This document shows, piece after piece, positions 36,393 to 44,939 of a stretch of 64,000 bases of DNA (within the stretch, counting starts at the first letter, position 1; every line of letters starts with the position of its first letter). The notes under the pieces are model-generated. The model saw nothing but the letters and a program-made list of their open reading frames with translations, was not told the origin of the DNA and ran no database searches. This DNA comes from Catalinimonas alkaloidigena. GTDB taxonomy: Bacteria > Bacteroidota > Bacteroidia > Cytophagales > Cyclobacteriaceae. A program made the position numbers and the translations under genes. The stretch spans positions 7,288,001 to 7,352,000 of the forward strand of contig NZ_JAQFIL010000001.1 of assembly GCF_029504655.1 (NCBI RefSeq), given 5' to 3'.

Positions 36393-37505
36393 TTACAGCC
36401 TCTGTCTGCTTATAGAACTGCTAAGCTCGTCTGAGGTTTTTTTATTAGGTATTTTTTCTTCTGAAATCTTAGTGTTGGCATCATTTTTTAATACCAAATC
36501 TTCTAAACATGCAATCCAGGTGGAGTGGTCGTTTAAGCTTTCCACCAGATCCCAGACTTCACCTCCGGCATCAAGAAAATCATGTTTATACTCTTCTCCT
36601 ACTTCCAGCGTAGTCTCCAGACAATCTGCCACGAAGGCAGGGGAGAGTGCAAGTACTTTCTTCTTGCCTTCTTTAGCAAGTTCTTCTAAGACCTCATCAG
36701 TATAAGGCCTGATCCAGGGTACGGGCCCCAGGCGAGACTGAAAAGAAACCGTATATTTTTCTTCAGGTATACCCAGTTTCTTAGCGAGGACTCTGGAAGT
36801 CTGGAAACACTGAGCACGGTAGCAGTACTGATTCTTCTTACCGTACTTATTACAGCAGGAACCTACCTGGCAGTAATCTTCATACGAGGCTTTCTTGATC
36901 TGGCTTACCGGCACACCATGGTAACTGAACACATAATGATCATACTCCTGCTTATCCATAAGCTTACGAGCCTGCTGGGCATGAGCCTCAATGAAGAGAG
37001 GATGGTCAGGAAACTGGCTGATAAACTTGAGTTCGGGAATTACCTGCCAGTTGCGGGTAATCTCCATCACCTTGTCAATCACTGAACCACTGGTAGCCGA
37101 TGCATACTGAGGAAAGAGGGGAATACAGATAATGCTGCTCACCATTTCTTTCTGTAGCTCTTCCAATACGCTTTTAATGCTGGGCTTCTGATAACGCATG
37201 GCAAGCTTAACCACATAACGGTCTCCCAGGCTGTCCTGCAGAAGCTGAGTGACATCTTCTCCATAAAACTTAAGTGGTGAACCCCGTTCCTGCCATAGCT
37301 TTTGGTATTCTTTGGCGGATTTAGGGGCTCTGAATGGAGCGATGATCAGATTCACCAGCATCCAGCGAGGTATCAGCGGATAATCTACCACCCGCCAGTC
37401 CATCAAAAACTCGCGCAGGTATCTTCTTACATCTCCGGTCTTAGGGCTATCGGGGGTTCCCAGGTTTACAAGTAGTACTCCAACTTTATCATGAGGTTTT
37501 TTCAT
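36393..37505 (-). CDS. hemH: Ferrochelatase
   Basis: A 370-residue enzyme that inserts ferrous iron into protoporphyrin IX, the last step of protoheme synthesis. Visible are VLLVNLGTPDSPKTGDVRRYLREFL at the N terminus, PLFPQYASATSGSV, the metal His in VFSYHGVPVSQIKK, and the SFQSRLGPVPWIRPYTDEVLEEL block. A cysteine-rich stretch (YCQVGSCCNKYGKKNQYCYRAQC) follows the catalytic His and could bind an iron-sulfur cluster as in some other ferrochelatases; this is inference. The final 30 residues are polar and unconserved. pheA lies upstream on the same strand, 60 bases away. Confidence 0.95.
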   Translation of the reverse strand: MKKPHDKVGVLLVNLGTPDSPKTGDVRRYLREFLMDWRVVDYPLIPRWMLVNLIIAPFRAPKSAKEYQKLWQERGSPLKFYGEDVTQLLQDSLGDRYVVKLAMRYQKPSIKSVLEELQKEMVSSIICIPLFPQYASATSGSVIDKVMEITRNWQVIPELKFISQFPDHPLFIEAHAQQARKLMDKQEYDHYVFSYHGVPVSQIKKASYEDYCQVGSCCNKYGKKNQYCYRAQCFQTSRVLAKKLGIPEEKYTVSFQSRLGPVPWIRPYTDEVLEELAKEGKKKVLALSPAFVADCLETTLEVGEEYKHDFLDAGGEVWDLVESLNDHSTWIACLEDLVLKNDANTKISEEKIPNKKTSDELSSSISRQRL

Positions 37506-37564
37506 AGTATGCTGCTATTCAAAATGGATAACAGTAGAACGTGAGCTAGGATTATATTGTTCTC

Positions 37565-38647
37565 TTAAATTAACTTCACGTAGCTGCCCAGCCACTTAAC
37601 CTCAGATTTGTACTGTTTCACTACCCGCTGTACTTTCTCATCATGAAAATGGCCTTCAAAATCAATGAAAAACCAATATTTGAAGCTGCGCCCTTTTTTG
37701 GCCGGCCGGCTTTCAATCTTGGTCATGTTGATTTTCTCATTATCAAAAGCCTGTAAAAAATTAACCAGGCTGCCCGGTTCGTCAGAATGGGCGAGCTTGA
37801 CAAAAATGGATGTTTTATCATTGCCGCTAGGCTGGTTGACAAAATCTTTGCTGAGAATAAAGAAACGGGTTTGGTTATCGCCGGAGTCTTCAATATTTTC
37901 AAATAATATGGGCACCTGATGATCCTGGGCAGCGATATGAGAACATATGGCAGCACTTTCCGGGTCAGTCGCTGCCATACGGGCTGCTTTGGAAGTGGAC
38001 TCCACAGGAATCAGCTCTACATCAGGGTTACTCACCACATTATCTATAAAATTACGGCACTGCCGGAAGGCAATGTCTTTGGAATAAATCTTCTTAATAT
38101 GGTGCAACTGATCGGTTTTGCTGGCAAAAGCAAAGTGGATAGCCATAGGCACTTCAGCCACAATGTGCAGATCATATTTGGCCAGGCAATCGGCGGTTTC
38201 AGGCACCATCCCTTCCTGATTGTTCTCGATGGGCACTACACCAAAGCGAGCCATACCGGTGTTGACAGTCTCGAAAATAGCTTTAATGCTACCGATAGCC
38301 ATATACTCACTCATAGCACCAAAGCGGCTTTCGGCTGCCTGATGTGAAAAGCTGCCACTTGGCCCGAGGTATGCGATCCGTTCGGGAAGCTCAATATTAC
38401 GACTGACTGCGAATACCTCTAAGAAAATTGCCTCTATGGCCTGGGCATTCAGCATTCCGTTGTTCAGCTTATTCAGGCGGTCCAATATTGCTTTTTCGCG
38501 TTCCGGACGGTAGATGATAGCATTGGTAGAGCGCTTGAGCTCTCCCACCTGCTTTACTACGTCCATACGTTCGTTGAGGAGTTCCAGCAAATGATTGTCA
38601 ATGCTATCAATTTTTTTTCTCAGATCATCTAAAGTAATCTTGCTCAT
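37565..38647 (-). CDS. pheA: Bifunctional chorismate mutase / prephenate dehydratase
   Basis: A 360-residue protein that turns chorismate into prephenate and then phenylpyruvate in phenylalanine synthesis. Residues 1-85 are the helical AroQ chorismate mutase (LDDLRKKIDSIDNHLLELLNERM...REKAIL). About 90-270 is the dehydratase (AYLGPSGSFSHQAAESRFG; VPIENNQEGMVPET; DNQTRFFILS). The end is an ACT regulatory domain (KLAHSDEPGSLVNFLQAF; KIESRPAKKGRSFKYWFFIDFEGH), which suggests feedback control by phenylalanine. The ATG at 38647 begins the mutase; an upstream frame adds 26 unrelated residues. Confidence 0.94.
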   Translation of the reverse strand: MSKITLDDLRKKIDSIDNHLLELLNERMDVVKQVGELKRSTNAIIYRPEREKAILDRLNKLNNGMLNAQAIEAIFLEVFAVSRNIELPERIAYLGPSGSFSHQAAESRFGAMSEYMAIGSIKAIFETVNTGMARFGVVPIENNQEGMVPETADCLAKYDLHIVAEVPMAIHFAFASKTDQLHHIKKIYSKDIAFRQCRNFIDNVVSNPDVELIPVESTSKAARMAATDPESAAICSHIAAQDHQVPILFENIEDSGDNQTRFFILSKDFVNQPSGNDKTSIFVKLAHSDEPGSLVNFLQAFDNEKINMTKIESRPAKKGRSFKYWFFIDFEGHFHDEKVQRVVKQYKSEVKWLGSYVKLI

Positions 38648-38946
38648 GGCGATAAATCGGTAAGAAGGCTGATAAAAGCCAAAACTACGCTTAATCCAAA
38701 TCAAACCAAAAAGAAAGCAGCGCACATCTTCTTTGCTTTTCGTTAAAAGCTGTATTTTTGGTGTGCAGATACTTTCCGGAACTTATCCCGTACTATCTTC
38801 ATTAAGCATTGTGATTGTCTGTCGCTTCATGTAATTTTGACGAATTAAGCCTCAATGCCCCAGGCCAAGGGCTTTTATAAAGGTTGTAAAAGCTGATGAT
38901 TAGTTTTAATAGCTAAGAAATCTATATTACTTAAGCACTAAATTTT

Positions 38947-40236
38947 ATGCAGAGAGACCAGGAAATCTTCGATTTAATTCAGCAAGAGAAAGAAAGACAA
39001 CAGCGCGGCATAGAGCTGATTGCCTCAGAGAATTTTACCTCACCTCAGGTAATGGAAGCCATGGGCAGTGTACTCACCAATAAGTATGCTGAAGGATTAC
39101 CCGGAAAGCGCTACTATGGAGGATGTGAAGTAGTAGATCAGGTGGAGCAGCTGGCTATTGACCGTGCAAAAGAGCTGTTTGGAGCAAGCTGGGCTAACGT
39201 ACAGCCCCATTCCGGTGCCCAGGCTAATGCAGCGGTAATGCTGGCGATCCTTAAGCCCGGAGATAAAATTTTAGGCTTTGACCTGTCTCACGGAGGTCAC
39301 CTGACGCATGGTTCTCCGGTGAACTTCTCCGGTAAACTATACCAGCCTTTTTTCTATGGCGTAGAAAAAGAGAGTGGTCTGATTGACTGGGACAAAGTAG
39401 AAGCTACTGCCCTACAGGAGAAACCAAAACTGATCATATGCGGTGCCTCCGCCTATAGCCGTGACTGGGACTATGAACGCCTCAGAGCTATTGCGGATAA
39501 AATTGATGCTTTCCTGCTGGCAGACATTTCGCATCCTGCGGCTTTGATTGCCCGAGGCATGCTGAATGACCCCCTACCCCATTGCCATTTTGTAACCACC
39601 ACCACGCATAAAACACTGAGAGGCCCTCGCGGAGGATTAATTATGATGGGTGAAGACTTTGATAATCCTTTTGGCGTTACACTAAAAGGTAACATCCGGC
39701 CTATGTCGGCTTTGATGGACATGGCTGTTTTCCCCGGAACACAGGGAGGGCCCCTAGAGCATGTGATCGCAGCTAAGGCAATAGCTTTTAAAGAAGCGCT
39801 ATCCGATGAGTTTATGGAATATGTGGTGCAGGTAGCCAAGAACGCCAAAGTGATGGCAAAGGAGTTTATGGATAAAGGTTATCATGTGATTTCCGGCGGT
39901 ACGGATAATCATGAAATGCTGATAGACCTGCGCTCTAAAGATATTACCGGAAAGTTGGCAGAAAAAGTGCTTGGGCTGGCAGACATTACCGTCAACAAAA
40001 ATATGGTTCCTTTTGATGATAAATCACCTTTTGTTACTTCCGGAATCCGCACAGGAACTGCTGCTGTAACTACCAGGGGGATGAAAGAATCAGAAATGGA
40101 ATCCATCGTAGCGTTTATGGACGTAGTATTAAGTAAGCCTGATAATGAAAGCCAAATAGCGGAAGTGAAGCAGGCAGTAAATGACTTAATGAAGCGTTTT
40201 CCTTTGTACAGTAGTTTAGAAAAAGTAAGTGGATAA
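38947..40236 (+). CDS. glyA: Serine hydroxymethyltransferase
   Basis: A 429-residue PLP enzyme that interconverts serine and glycine and supplies one-carbon units on tetrahydrofolate. Motifs are [38 protein letters not shown], and the PLP lysine in [14 protein letters not shown] (Lys222). The C terminus is complete. A candidate -7 box lies far upstream near 38753-38760 (TATTTTTG), but the distance to the ATG makes it doubtful. The stop overlaps the GTG start of tatC by eight bases. Together with gcvT in the window it links to one-carbon metabolism. Confidence 0.96.
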   Translation: MQRDQEIFDLIQQEKERQQRGIELIASENFTSPQVMEAMGSVLTNKYAEGLPGKRYYGGCEVVDQVEQLAIDRAKELFGASWANVQPHSGAQANAAVMLAILKPGDKILGFDLSHGGHLTHGSPVNFSGKLYQPFFYGVEKESGLIDWDKVEATALQEKPKLIICGASAYSRDWDYERLRAIADKIDAFLLADISHPAALIARGMLNDPLPHCHFVTTTTHKTLRGPRGGLIMMGEDFDNPFGVTLKGNIRPMSALMDMAVFPGTQGGPLEHVIAAKAIAFKEALSDEFMEYVVQVAKNAKVMAKEFMDKGYHVISGGTDNHEMLIDLRSKDITGKLAEKVLGLADITVNKNMVPFDDKSPFVTSGIRTGTAAVTTRGMKESEMESIVAFMDVVLSKPDNESQIAEVKQAVNDLMKRFPLYSSLEKVSG

Positions 40237-41176
40237 TACAGAAGATCAAAATCCGGAAAATAATAAGCTGGATCAGCAACATCATGATAATGGCTTAGAA
40301 GAAAGAAGAGAAGATGCCGTAACTCCCTATGATCCTTATGAAAAAGACGCCTCACAGATGTCTTTTCTGGATCACCTGGAAGAATTGCGCTGGCACCTTA
40401 TCCGTTCATTGGGGGCTATCCTGGTTTTTGGGATTTTAGCCTTTATTCTTAAAGAAATTGTGTGGAGCATACTCATACTGGGACCTACAAAACCTGACTT
40501 CTGGACCTTCCAGATGTTTTGTAGAGTAAGCTCAGCTATCGGCTCAGACGCTTTTTGCTTTGATGAAATGCCTTTTATCATCCAGAGCCGTAAAATGACC
40601 GGGCAGTTTTCTATGCACATTATTTCTTCTGCAGTAATAGGGCTGATCGTAGCTTTCCCCTATGCTTTCTGGGAAATTTGGCGGTTCGTGAGCCCGGGCT
40701 TATACGATAATGAGCGCAAGCTCAGCCGGGGCGCTGTCTTTTTTGTGAGCTTATTATTCATGACCGGAGTGTTATTTGGTTATTTTGTCGTCACGCCTAT
40801 CTCGGTCAACTTTCTGGGAAACTATCAGGTAGATCCATCTATCCTGAATGAGTTTGATATTACTTCTTATGTCTCTATACTCGTAACCCTGGTGCTGGCT
40901 TGTGGGCTTTTGTTTCAGCTTCCTATAGTAGTATACTTCCTTTCCAAGGCAGGGATCATCACTCCGGGAGCTTTGGTAAAATATCGCAAGCATGCGATCG
41001 TAGTGATTTTGATCATCGCAGCGCTGGTCACCCCTCCTGATCCCATTACCCAGATGTTGGTTACTTTGCCGCTCTTACTCCTGTATCAGGCAAGTATCTA
41101 CATATCTAAAATGGTAGTAAGAAAAGAGGCCAGAAAAGAAGCGGAAGACGCAGCACAGGAAAATACTAAAGACTAA
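40229..41176 (+). CDS. tatC: Sec-independent translocase subunit TatC
   Basis: A 315-residue membrane protein that recognises twin-arginine signal peptides and forms the core of the Tat export system. The family start [16 protein letters not shown] is at about residues 45-60, followed by six hydrophobic segments and the [28 protein letters not shown] region. The first 44 residues form a polar, acidic tail that E. coli TatC lacks. It starts with a GTG overlapping the end of glyA; an internal ATG just before SFLDHLEEL is an alternative start. tatA is not in the window. Confidence 0.92.
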   Translation: MDNTEDQNPENNKLDQQHHDNGLEERREDAVTPYDPYEKDASQMSFLDHLEELRWHLIRSLGAILVFGILAFILKEIVWSILILGPTKPDFWTFQMFCRVSSAIGSDAFCFDEMPFIIQSRKMTGQFSMHIISSAVIGLIVAFPYAFWEIWRFVSPGLYDNERKLSRGAVFFVSLLFMTGVLFGYFVVTPISVNFLGNYQVDPSILNEFDITSYVSILVTLVLACGLLFQLPIVVYFLSKAGIITPGALVKYRKHAIVVILIIAALVTPPDPITQMLVTLPLLLLYQASIYISKMVVRKEARKEAEDAAQENTKD

Positions 41177-41184
41177 TACATATC

Positions 41185-41652
41185 ATGACTGATTTAAATA
41201 TAGCGCCGGAGACCGTTGCCAAGGGAATCATCGCCCTGGGAGCCGACCATGCGGGCTTTCATCATAAACAGACAATCAAAGCCCACCTGGAAAAACTGGG
41301 CTTCAAAGTAAAAGACTTCGGAACGGACTCCTCAGCCTCAGTAGACTATCCGGACTTTGCACACCCTCTTGCAGAAGCTGTAGGGAATGGAGATTGTAAT
41401 TTAGGGATTCTAGTGTGTGGAAGCGGCAATGGCGTCGCCATTACTGCCAATAAGCACCCCCAGGTAAGGGCTGCTATTTGCTGGAATGTAGAACTGGCTG
41501 CCCTGGCACGTCAGCACAACAATGCCAACGTACTCTGCGTGCCTGAGCGTTTTGTAAGTGATGAGCTAGCGCTGGAAATGACAGATATCTTCCTGAGAAC
41601 AGATTTTGAAGGAGGTAGGCATGAGCGTAGGGTGTCTAAAATATCCTGCTAA
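41185..41652 (+). CDS. rpiB: Ribose-5-phosphate isomerase B
   Basis: A 155-residue RpiB/LacA-type isomerase that interconverts ribulose and ribose 5-phosphate. GADHAGFHHKQTIKAHL, GTDSSASVDYPDFAHPLAEAV, the active-site CGSGNGVAITANK, and RHNNANVL-type (here RQHNNANVLCVPERF) segments are all present. It is eight bases after tatC, so glyA, tatC and rpiB probably form one operon. Its last four bases overlap the stop of the convergent DUF6427 gene. Confidence 0.93.
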   Translation: MTDLNIAPETVAKGIIALGADHAGFHHKQTIKAHLEKLGFKVKDFGTDSSASVDYPDFAHPLAEAVGNGDCNLGILVCGSGNGVAITANKHPQVRAAICWNVELAALARQHNNANVLCVPERFVSDELALEMTDIFLRTDFEGGRHERRVSKISC

Positions 41653-43076
41653 TTTTCTTCTCCCTGCTTTAGTTGATAAAGCTGGCCATTACTGCCTGCC
41701 TGAACCTGATATGCATTTTCCAGAAGCGGTATCCGGCTTTGTAATTGAGGCATCACACTTTCCAGGTCTACAATCAGTTCAGGCATATCCTGACTGAAAT
41801 TGTGGTATATTTCGCTAAGGTTTTCAAAATAATCCACTGAAGTTAAAGCCCTTTTAGAGATTTGCCAGTCAAGATAGGGGGTAGCCAGCTTTGCTTCGCG
41901 GTAGATACTTAGTTGATCACCAAGCACGAGAACTTTTTTCCCCCTTACCTCATCATCATAAAGTGTCTCCTGAACCATCAGGTCAGCAGTGTTAAAAATG
42001 CTGTACAAGGAAAAGAATCCATACAAGAAGGCATATCCATTCAGCACCAATAAGATGGTAAAGAGCGCAGTGGTAAGCTCTGCAAAGATAAACCTGCGAA
42101 TGGATAGCAGAAAATGGGTAACAAAAAAGGCGACAGGGGGCACAAAAGGTAAGAGGTGATAAGGGGCAAGGTCATTTACAAAAAATAACGTAGCTGCGGT
42201 AGCTATAATATTGATAAACATGATTTGCTGCAGCTTGGACTGTTGATTAGTAAAGCGACGTATCTGACTGACTTTGTAGAGTGAGATGATCAAAAATATC
42301 AGCGGAACAATGCTAATATATAGCAGTGAGAGAGGTGGTATCAAAAACTGCCTGGCAAGTGTACGGAATGAAAGTAGGTACTGGCTTATGAAGGCATCTA
42401 GCCCGTCCACAAGGAAAAAGTAAGTGAGTGCAATAAGAAGGGGCAAAGCCGCGCCATATAGTAATAATAAGTATCGGCGGATAGATACATTAGCGAACAG
42501 CATATAAGCCATAATGGTGGATAGCAAAAACAAGATGCTGGGCAAATAACAAAGCGTCGCCAGGCCTATGTACAGTCCTGTGCCCAGGATACGATTATCC
42601 TGCGAGCGGCTTTCAATGCGATAAAAGACATTACGAAGTGCCAATAATATCCAGGTGAGTGAAAGCAGTACAGGAGAGAGTATATAGAAGTCAAAAGAAA
42701 AGCTGCTTAAAATGACATAAACAAAAGCCGGGACGTAGGTGTTTTCGTTAAACGCTTTCTTGTTGAGTAAAAAACTATTAAAAACCAGGCTCTGGTGAGT
42801 AGTGAGCAGGATAGCAAGTAGAATATATGCTGTTTGACTACGGTTGAAAATAAGCTCAATCAGACTGTAGATCAGTGCGGCTAATGGACCTATATCGTCC
42901 CAAACACCGATGTACAGGTGGTCCCCTTCGGTAAGTTTTTCGCCTACCAACATCCAGCTGAGCTCGGGTATGCTAAGTGAAGTACCCGAGATAAGAAAAG
43001 GTAGCCTGATAAGAATTAACAATACGAAGACCCCCAGCATACGGTAAGGATCATTCACTCTGAAGTAACTTAGCAA
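41649..43076 (-). CDS. DUF6427-type multi-pass membrane protein
   Basis: A 475-residue integral membrane protein with roughly ten hydrophobic segments and a soluble C-terminal tail of about 110 residues. It opens with LSYFRVNDPYRMLGVFVLLILIRLPFLISG and WMLVGEKLTEGDHLYIGVWDDIGPLAA, a pattern of the Bacteroidetes-specific DUF6427 family. The overall layout resembles PMT-like or O-antigen-type membrane proteins, but no catalytic motif is clear. Function unknown. Confidence 0.75.
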   Translation of the reverse strand: MLSYFRVNDPYRMLGVFVLLILIRLPFLISGTSLSIPELSWMLVGEKLTEGDHLYIGVWDDIGPLAALIYSLIELIFNRSQTAYILLAILLTTHQSLVFNSFLLNKKAFNENTYVPAFVYVILSSFSFDFYILSPVLLSLTWILLALRNVFYRIESRSQDNRILGTGLYIGLATLCYLPSILFLLSTIMAYMLFANVSIRRYLLLLYGAALPLLIALTYFFLVDGLDAFISQYLLSFRTLARQFLIPPLSLLYISIVPLIFLIISLYKVSQIRRFTNQQSKLQQIMFINIIATAATLFFVNDLAPYHLLPFVPPVAFFVTHFLLSIRRFIFAELTTALFTILLVLNGYAFLYGFFSLYSIFNTADLMVQETLYDDEVRGKKVLVLGDQLSIYREAKLATPYLDWQISKRALTSVDYFENLSEIYHNFSQDMPELIVDLESVMPQLQSRIPLLENAYQVQAGSNGQLYQLKQGEEN

Positions 43077-43215
43077 AAGGTTTAGAATTTAAGCTTATGA
43101 AGGAACTTAAGTGCTTTTCGCAAAAAAAGTAATACGCTTTGGTATTAGCAATGATCTGTACTATTTTATGAAATTAGTGATAATTTGTCATATTTAGACG
43201 TAATTTGGCAGCGAT

Positions 43216-43608
43216 ATGAAAGAGAGTAAAAGGCAAAAACAGTTTTCAAGTCTTATACAGAAAGATTTGAGCGAAATATTTCAGAGAAATGCAGCTTCTT
43301 TGGTAGGATCTCATACCTTCATTACTGTCACAAGGGTAAGTATGAGTGCCGACCTGAGTGTAGCTAAAATATACTTAAGTTTTATGTTGAGTGATCGTCA
43401 GCAGGAGTTGTTGGACACTGTAAACATGAAAAAAGGAGAAGTACGCCGACAGTTGGGTAATCGCATTGGTAAACAGGTAAGAGTAGTTCCTGAACTGATC
43501 TTCTATCTGGATGATAGTGCAGATCATGCCGCCCGTATTGATAAAATATTGTCTGATCTGGACATCCCGCCGGAAGAAGAGAGCAACTCTGACAATAAAG
43601 AGGATTAA
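43216..43608 (+). CDS. rbfA: Ribosome-binding factor A
   Basis: A 130-residue KH-fold protein needed for 30S maturation and 16S rRNA 5'-end processing. It begins with SKRQKQFSSLIQKDLSEIFQ-type residues, has the VTRVSMSADLSVAKIYLSF strand-turn-strand, and ends its fold with VRVVPELIFYLDDSADHAARIDKIL. The acidic tail EEESNSDNKED is extra. The permease gene follows by 25 bases. Confidence 0.93.
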   Translation: MKESKRQKQFSSLIQKDLSEIFQRNAASLVGSHTFITVTRVSMSADLSVAKIYLSFMLSDRQQELLDTVNMKKGEVRRQLGNRIGKQVRVVPELIFYLDDSADHAARIDKILSDLDIPPEEESNSDNKED

Positions 43609-43633
43609 TGTTTAACCAAGAGTTACAAAAGTA

Positions 43634-44866
43634 TTGAACCTGTCATTACTGATTGCGAGACGGTATTTTCGTTCTAAGAAGAAGAAGAACTTCATACAGG
43701 TTATCTCTAATATTTCTATGGTAGGAGTTGCCATTGGCACGATGGCGCTGGTGGTGGTACTCTCAGTATTCAATGGCCTGGAAGATCTCATCCGTGAATC
43801 TTATAATACTTTTGACCCCGAGATCAAAATTGTTCCCAAGCGAGGAAAAACTTTTGATGTCAACGACTCACTGCTTAATGTAATACAGCAAGTAGAAGGG
43901 GTCTCTATCGTGACAGAAGTGATTGAGGATAAAGCACTGCTAGGTTATCAGGATGCAACAATGACTGCAATACTGAAAGGAGTGAGCGATAACTTCATAG
44001 AGCAGAACCGTCTGAATAAGGCCATGGTACATGGTGAACTGGCCCTCAAGAAAGACGGTAAAAGCTTTGCCATACTGGGCAGAGGGGTACAATATACCCT
44101 TTCTGTATCTCCTTCCAATGAATTCTACGCATTGCAGGTATTCAGCCCCAAGCGGGAAACTGAGGCAGGTTTTAACCCGGACCCTATGACACGTTATTTT
44201 AAAAGACGAAACATAATGCCCGGAGGAGTATTTGCGATAGAAAAACAGTTTGATGCTAATTATGTCCTTGTTCCCCTAGACTTTGCTGCTAACCTTTTTG
44301 ACTATGCAGGCAAAAGAACTGCGCTGGAAATCAAAACCATGGAAGACATAAAAATCAGCCAGGTACAGGAAAGTTTACAGGAAATACTGGGAAATCATCT
44401 GGAAGTACTCAATAGCGACCAGCAACACGAAAGCCTCCTGAAAGCAATCAAAATAGAAAAGCTCTTTGTGTATCTTACATTTTCATTTATCCTGGCAGTA
44501 GCTTCTTTCAATATTTTCTTTTCACTGTCTATGCTGGCGATTGACAAGAAAAAAGATGTTGCTATGCTCATTGCAATGGGAGCCAGAAAAAAAGTAGTGC
44601 GTTCTGTATTCCTTTATGAGGGAGCCATAATTGCATTTATAGGCACAGTAAGTGGTCTGGCAGTAGGCTTACTGGTCTGTTGGGCACAGCAAACTTTCGG
44701 TTTGGTTTCTATGGGCATGCAGACTGCTATTGTAGATGCCTATCCGGTAAAAATGCAGTTTACCGATTTTTTTTATACAGCAGTGAGCATCACAATTATT
44801 ACTTTTTTAGCATCATATCGCCCGGCTAGTATCGCTGCACGTACAGAAGTCAAAGATTTTTTGTAG
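43634..44866 (+). CDS. FtsX-like ABC transporter permease (LolC/LolE-type)
   Basis: A 410-residue permease with one N-terminal membrane helix (ISNISMVGVAIGTMALVVVLSVFNGLEDLI), a large periplasmic domain, and three C-terminal helices of the FtsX domain (MLAIDKKKDVAMLIAMGARKKVVRSVFLYEGAIIAFIGTVSGLAVGL). The family extracts lipoproteins from the inner membrane together with a LolD ATPase, which is not nearby. The frame opens with TTG at 43634, because no ATG precedes the conserved ARRYFRSKKKKNFIQVIS segment. Confidence 0.85.
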   Translation: MNLSLLIARRYFRSKKKKNFIQVISNISMVGVAIGTMALVVVLSVFNGLEDLIRESYNTFDPEIKIVPKRGKTFDVNDSLLNVIQQVEGVSIVTEVIEDKALLGYQDATMTAILKGVSDNFIEQNRLNKAMVHGELALKKDGKSFAILGRGVQYTLSVSPSNEFYALQVFSPKRETEAGFNPDPMTRYFKRRNIMPGGVFAIEKQFDANYVLVPLDFAANLFDYAGKRTALEIKTMEDIKISQVQESLQEILGNHLEVLNSDQQHESLLKAIKIEKLFVYLTFSFILAVASFNIFFSLSMLAIDKKKDVAMLIAMGARKKVVRSVFLYEGAIIAFIGTVSGLAVGLLVCWAQQTFGLVSMGMQTAIVDAYPVKMQFTDFFYTAVSITIITFLASYRPASIAARTEVKDFL

Positions 44867-44878
44867 ATTTATAAATTA

Positions 44879-44904
44879 AGTAAAAGTGCATGCGTACTTT
44901 TACT
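44879..44904 (+). terminator. Terminator after the permease gene
   Basis: AGTAAAAGT (44879-44887) and ACTTTTACT (44896-44904) pair perfectly with an eight-base loop that itself contains GCATGC. It lies 12 bases past the stop codon. Confidence 0.6.
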
Positions 44905-44939
44905 ATTAGTTTGCTATCAACCTTGGCCACTTTTTTTAT

